DNA from: CAZGYE01 sp964530165
GTDB lineage: Bacteria; Planctomycetota; Planctomycetia; Planctomycetales; Planctomycetaceae
Direction of reading: 5' to 3'
NCBI GenBank assembly: GCA_964530165.1
Contig: CAZGYE010000077.1
Span: 1-19,059 of the forward strand
DNA length: 19,059 nt
Part shown: positions 15,583 to 19,059 of the stretch, one piece after another
How the letters are laid out: each line of letters starts with the position of its first letter
Numbering within the stretch: the stretch's first letter is position 1
Notes under the pieces: generated by a model
What the model was told of the DNA's origin: nothing
The model's input: only the letters and a program-made list of their open reading frames with translations
The model's database searches: none
Program-made: the position numbers and the translations under genes

Positions 15583-15803
15583 AGCAATCGCGGCGAAGTC
15601 GACTTGCGTCAGGCGTATTCGCGGTGGAAGGGTTGGATTCCCAGGGGGTGTTCGAGGCGTGCGGCCGAAGGCTTCCATCTCGCTGGCAAAGTTTCCTTGA
15701 GCCTGCGCTGCCGCAGCCGTTCCGCGCCCGCCGCAGCCGACGGCTTCATGAACTTGCGGCGCGAAGTCGAGACGCCATTCTGTTGAGTTTCGTCGTGTAT
15801 CAT
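15583..15803 (-). pseudogene. Frameshifted N-terminal stump of a Tat-exported protein
   Basis: The ATG at 15803 has GGAGA six bases upstream. The frame reads MIHDETQQNGVSTSRRKFMK and PSAAAGA, a twin-arginine signal (SRRKFMK). It then loses sense. Adding one G in the run near 15725 restores GTAAAAQAQGNFASEMEAFG followed by RTPRTPPGNPTLPPRIR. The uncorrected frame stops at 15609. This resembles the start of planctomycete Tat-exported enzymes (for example Gfo/Idh/MocA oxidoreductases), but only about 70 residues remain before the palindromic repeat takes over, so the family is not certain. The gene body is missing. The stump lies next to a tRNA fragment, in a debris zone. Confidence 0.55.
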
Positions 15804-15839
15804 CTTGTCTCCACGGAATGTTTTCATGCAAACAACAGG

Positions 15840-15890
15840 CGAATCCAGCTCCTGGCAACGGGAGCGTGGGTTCGCGTCCCACCTCCGGCA
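15840..15890 (+). other. tRNA 3'-half remnant, leucine-like
   Basis: A long variable-arm stem, GCTCC tggcaacg GGAGC (15848-15865), is followed by a perfect T-arm (GTGGG ttcgcgt CCCAC, 15866-15882) and then CTCCGGCA, an acceptor strand plus discriminator as in many bacterial tRNA-Leu genes. The bases AATCCAG before it could be the 3' side of the anticodon stem. The matching 5' acceptor strand, D-arm and anticodon are absent, and CCA is not encoded (CTGG follows). It is therefore a truncated copy and not a working tRNA. Such 3' fragments are typical of attachment sites left by integrating elements. Confidence 0.6.
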
Positions 15891-16140
15891 CTGGCTCCAC
15901 AAGTGCTTGCCACCTGCGCCACTTGGCCGGAAACACGACCATCTCGACCGTAACTCATGGAATCACAAGTGCTGATTGCATTCTCTGACGTTGTACCATT
16001 CGGAATGCTCTCGGCGGAGCGTGCCAGCCCCGGACACCGATCATTTTGGCGACGACCGACACTGGTATTCTCATCGACCGTTTCTTATGATAAACGCTGA
16101 TCGTGCACGTGACCACACCTTCACTGTAGCGTGAGACACC
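15891..16140. other. Intergenic region without recognised content
   Basis: This 250-base stretch lies between the tRNA remnant and the PIN-TRAM gene. Open frames on the minus strand overlap the following gene and carry no motif. The promoter of the PIN-TRAM gene presumably lies near 16080-16130, an AT-richer part, but no clear hexamers stand out. Confidence 0.4.
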
Positions 16141-17187
16141 ATGTGGCGGATCATCCTCTGGATCGTTTACGCAATTGTCTGTCTTGGGGCCATTGTCGGC
16201 TACGTGGCCAAGCTCGACGTGGAGCTGCCAACGCTGATCGACATGCATCGCGGCTTGGCGTGTCTCGTGCTGCTTTTCATAAGCCAATTGGCACCGATCT
16301 TCGATCTGCTGTTCCGCCGAAAACGGATCGAGATCATCTCAGCCGTGTACTTCGGCCTGCTGATCGGGATTCTGCTGAGTTACCTGCTCGGGTTGGCGCT
16401 GGAACCAGTCCTCCAGGATCCACCATTCAGAGAGTTCCGACCTCTCGTTCTTCTGCTGACGACCCTCATTCTGCCCTACCTCTGCATTTCCTTCTTGCTG
16501 CAGACGAGAGGGGATTTCCGGTTCGTGATTCCCTACGTGGAGTTTGCGCGCGAACTGAAGGGCGCCAGACCGCTGATTCTCGACAGCAGTGCGCTGATTG
16601 ACGGGCGAATTGCCGACCTGGTCGAAACCCACGTGCTCGACACGCAGATGCTGGTCCCTGAGTTCGTGCTGAACGAGGTCCAGGACATCGCCGACAGCAA
16701 CGACAAAATGCGGCGAACCCGAGGACGCCGCGGGCTGGAGGTGTTGTCCAAGCTGCAAAGCAGTCCGAACGCCGACGTCAAAATGTATGAAGTCAACCGG
16801 GGCGAGTTCAAAGGTATGTCGGTTGATCAGCGACTCGTCGCGCTGGCCAAGCAAATTGGCGGGCGCGTCGTGACCAACGACTTCAACCTCAACAAAGTGG
16901 CCAGCGTGCAGGGGATTCCGGTGGTCAACCTCAATGACATCGCCAATGCGCTGAAGCCCCGTTACCTGCCCGGCGAACGGCTGAAGATTAAGATCCTGAA
17001 GGAAGGTGAATCGCCCGGCCAAGGGGTCGGATACCTCGACGACGGGACGATGGTCGTTTGCGAGCAGGCCAATCACCTGATCAGCAAGGAGATCGACGTC
17101 ATCGTCACCAGCGTTCTGCAGAGCAGCGCCGGCCGGATGATTTTCGGCAAAATGGTCTACTCGCCACACCGTACCGAGCGGCAGTAA
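16141..17187 (+). CDS. PIN-TRAM domain membrane protein, YacL type
   Basis: The protein has 348 residues. Four hydrophobic helices occupy about 4-24, 37-57, 65-87 and 102-121. A cytoplasmic PIN nuclease-like domain follows (about 143-270), with its acidic residues in place: Asp148 (LILDSSALIDGRI), Glu179 (VLNEVQ), Asp229 (SVDQRL) and Asp247 (VTNDFNLNKVA). A TRAM RNA-binding domain ends the protein (about 277-340: LPGERLKIKILKEGESPGQG, DGTMVV, SAGRMIFGK). This order matches Bacillus YacL and its relatives, membrane proteins presumed to cleave RNA. The targets are not known. The ATG at 16141 has only a weak GTGAGA site. The gene is convergent with argS, with 68 bases between their stops. Confidence 0.92.
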   Translation: MWRIILWIVYAIVCLGAIVGYVAKLDVELPTLIDMHRGLACLVLLFISQLAPIFDLLFRRKRIEIISAVYFGLLIGILLSYLLGLALEPVLQDPPFREFRPLVLLLTTLILPYLCISFLLQTRGDFRFVIPYVEFARELKGARPLILDSSALIDGRIADLVETHVLDTQMLVPEFVLNEVQDIADSNDKMRRTRGRRGLEVLSKLQSSPNADVKMYEVNRGEFKGMSVDQRLVALAKQIGGRVVTNDFNLNKVASVQGIPVVNLNDIANALKPRYLPGERLKIKILKEGESPGQGVGYLDDGTMVVCEQANHLISKEIDVIVTSVLQSSAGRMIFGKMVYSPHRTERQ

Positions 17188-17255
17188 TTCTTGAGGGTTG
17201 AGGGTTCTCCAGGCATCGACTTCTTTCTGTCGACTTTCAACTCGCAACCGCTCCG

Positions 17256-19059
17256 CTACATCTGCTCGCACGCACGGATTCCCAACAGGCTGAGCCCCTG
17301 TGCCAGGACGCGCGCCGTCAGGTCGCACAATAACAGCCGGCTCGTCCGCACCGCGTCGTCCGGCTCCTTGAGAACCGGACATTTCTCGTAGAACGTGTTG
17401 AAGCAGTTGGCCGTCTCGAACAGATACCCTGTGAGCAGGTTCGGCCGGTAGTCGGCCGCGACGTCCTCCAGCGCCTCGGCAAACCGGACCAACTGCAAAG
17501 CCAGCGATCGTTCTTCCGGCTGAGAAAAAACGATCCGCGCCCCCGATTGCCGCAAGGCCTCGCGGTCGATCTTCCCGCGGCGAGAGATGCCGCAGATGCG
17601 CGCGTAGCCGTACTGGATGTAGGTTGCAGTATCACCGGTCTTGGCGAGCATTTTCTCCCAACTGAAGACGTAATCGCTCTCGCGGTTGTGCCTGAGGTCG
17701 GCATACTTGATCCCGCCGATGCCGACCACCTCGGCGACGTGGGCCCGGGCGGCGTCATCCAGTTCCGGCCCGTCCGGTTTCGCATCGTCGTTTGCATCGA
17801 CGATTTGCCGCGCTCGCGCGACCGACTCGTCAAGCAGGCTTTCCAGCCCGATGGTGTCTCCCGAGCGCGTTTTGAACGGTCGCCTGTCGTCGCCCAAAAT
17901 CGTCCCGAAGCTCACGTGGCGAAACTGGGTACAGGTTGCACCGGGGGTGGCGAGGGCTAAGCCGCGAGCGGCTGCCCAGACGCGGGCCGTTGCGAACAAC
18001 AGCTTGAAATGCTCGCTCTGGCGAGCGTCGACGACGTACAAAATCTCATCGGCAGCCAGGTTCTCCACGCGGTGCTTGATCGTCGCCAGGTCGGTTGTGG
18101 CGTAGGTGAAGGCCCCGTCGGCTTTGCGCACGATGAACGGAGCCTCATTGCCTTCGATAAAAACGCAAACGGCTCCTTCGCTTTCTCGGGCGACTCGGCG
18201 CGACTGCAGATCGTCCACGATATTGGCCAACATCGGCTGATAGTAACTCTCGCCCAAGGCCAGGTCGAAGCGAATGTCGAGACGGTCGTACATCGCCTGA
18301 AGCGCTTGCAGGCACTCGGGCAGAAACTGCTCCCACAGCCGGCGATTCTCGTCGTCGCCGGCGTGCAGCCGGGCGGTCTCGGCGCGGGCGGCGGCCGCGA
18401 TGTCGGGATGCGCGCGGGCGAGCGACTTCAGTTGCGGATCGCCGTCGACGGCGTCTCGTTTTTCTTCTGCTGCGGTCGGCTCGTGGTACTGGGACAATTG
18501 GCTCACCAGCCGGTACAGCCGCGCCAGCTCGCCGACGGCGTCAGCGGCAAACGCTTTTGCGTCGAGGAAATGCTTGTAGCCGAAAATGATCATCCCAAAC
18601 TGGGCGCCCCAGTCGCCGATGTGATTGTCGCTGATGACCTTGTGCCCCAAGAACGTCAGCACGCGATACAGCGCGTCGCCGATGACCGTGCTGCGCAGGT
18701 GTCCGACGTGCATCGGCTTGGCGATGTTCGGGGCGGAATAGTCGATGACGTACGTGCGGGGTGTTTGGGCTGCTTCGACGCCCAAGCGTTCCTCGTCGAT
18801 CAGCCGATTCGTGCAAGAGAGCAGCCAGTCATCACGCAGCCGGAGATTAATGAAGCCCGGGCCGGCCACTTCCGGCGGGCTGCAGAGGTCGGCGACGTCG
18901 AGGTGGCCCACGATCTCGGCCGCCAGTGCTCGCGGGTTGGTTTTCATCCGCTGGGCCAGCGGCATGGCGCAGTTCGCCTGAAAATCGCCAAAGCGAGCAT
19001 CCTGGGCAGGCTTGACCATCGCGACGTACGGCGACGGGTCGTCGGTGAACGACTCAAGC
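17256..19059 (-). CDS. argS: Arginyl-tRNA synthetase, start beyond the right edge
   Basis: The frame stays open to the window edge. Upstream of the internal ATG at 19019 it already reads LESFTDDPSPYVA before MVKPAQDARFGDFQANCAMP, which is the usual N-terminal ArgS domain, so the true start is off the window. Within the 587 residues counted from 19019, the class Ia HIGH-type motif is SAPNIAKPMHVGHLRS (HVGH at 104-107). The KMSKS equivalent is the relaxed form common in ArgS (DDRRPFKTRSGDTIGLESLL). The C-terminal anticodon-binding helical domain includes TGYLFETANCFNTFYEKCPV. The enzyme charges tRNA-Arg in the cytoplasm. No damage is visible. Confidence 0.97.
   Translation of the reverse strand, partial: LESFTDDPSPYVAMVKPAQDARFGDFQANCAMPLAQRMKTNPRALAAEIVGHLDVADLCSPPEVAGPGFINLRLRDDWLLSCTNRLIDEERLGVEAAQTPRTYVIDYSAPNIAKPMHVGHLRSTVIGDALYRVLTFLGHKVISDNHIGDWGAQFGMIIFGYKHFLDAKAFAADAVGELARLYRLVSQLSQYHEPTAAEEKRDAVDGDPQLKSLARAHPDIAAAARAETARLHAGDDENRRLWEQFLPECLQALQAMYDRLDIRFDLALGESYYQPMLANIVDDLQSRRVARESEGAVCVFIEGNEAPFIVRKADGAFTYATTDLATIKHRVENLAADEILYVVDARQSEHFKLLFATARVWAAARGLALATPGATCTQFRHVSFGTILGDDRRPFKTRSGDTIGLESLLDESVARARQIVDANDDAKPDGPELDDAARAHVAEVVGIGGIKYADLRHNRESDYVFSWEKMLAKTGDTATYIQYGYARICGISRRGKIDREALRQSGARIVFSQPEERSLALQLVRFAEALEDVAADYRPNLLTGYLFETANCFNTFYEKCPVLKEPDDAVRTSRLLLCDLTARVLAQGLSLLGIRACEQM

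Noticed and set aside
15840..15890. A complete tRNA gene
   Set aside because: No 5' acceptor strand, D-arm or anticodon loop can be found upstream; only the 3' half is present.
17188..17255. A factor-independent terminator between the convergent PIN-TRAM and argS genes
   Set aside because: The only hairpin, TCGAC/GTCGA at 17216-17233, is five pairs with no clear T-run, and the GAGGGTT direct repeats do not form a strong stem.

Overview
This window looks like chromosomal DNA of a planctomycete (Planctomycetota). The best evidence is a pair of DUF1559 proteins with a pseudopilin-type N-terminus and a C-terminal H-x9-DG motif. A DUF1080 protein, a DUF11 repeat protein, a small carboxypeptidase-regulatory-like lipoprotein, fairly high GC and many long palindromic intergenic repeats fit the same group. 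The genus cannot be named from the sequence alone.

Layout. (1) 1-930: a decayed transposase with a precise internal deletion, followed by a short palindromic/tandem repeat. (2) 991-3876, plus strand: a large membrane-anchored DUF11 protein, then QueF (queuosine precursor reductase) 9 bases later. (3) 3901-6932, minus strand: bacterioferritin, a hidden small membrane protein gene, a DUF1080 protein, a membrane-anchored endonuclease/exonuclease/phosphatase-family protein, and a broken reading frame coupled to that last gene. (4) 7130-10208, minus strand: an ethanolamine-type APC permease upstream of a glutamine-synthetase-like ligase. Together they suggest uptake and gamma-glutamylation of ethanolamine or a similar amine. 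(5) 10248-11801, minus strand: a MITE-like palindrome, a VOC/glyoxalase-fold protein and a di-haem cytochrome c peroxidase. (6) 11802-12461: non-coding. (7) 12462-15478, plus strand: DUF1559, lipoprotein, DUF1559, small lipoprotein, a probable cell-envelope cluster. (8) 15479-16140: a debris zone with a palindrome, a frameshifted stump of a Tat-exported protein and the 3' half of a tRNA. (9) 16141-19059: a PIN-TRAM membrane protein (YacL type) converging on arginyl-tRNA synthetase, whose start lies beyond the right edge.

I found no complete new defence, mobile or biosynthetic system. The most useful observations need reading across frames. In two places the stop codon of a gene overlaps the ATG of a further frame (TGATG), and removing one base from an A-run opens a coherent downstream protein; the one after bacterioferritin gives a 61-residue two-helix membrane protein. 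Bacterioferritin has Ser where the ferroxidase ligand Glu127 is expected. The amine ligase has Trp where the GlnA flap glutamate is expected. At least five families of long inverted repeats sit between genes, and one covers the stop codon of the VOC gene.
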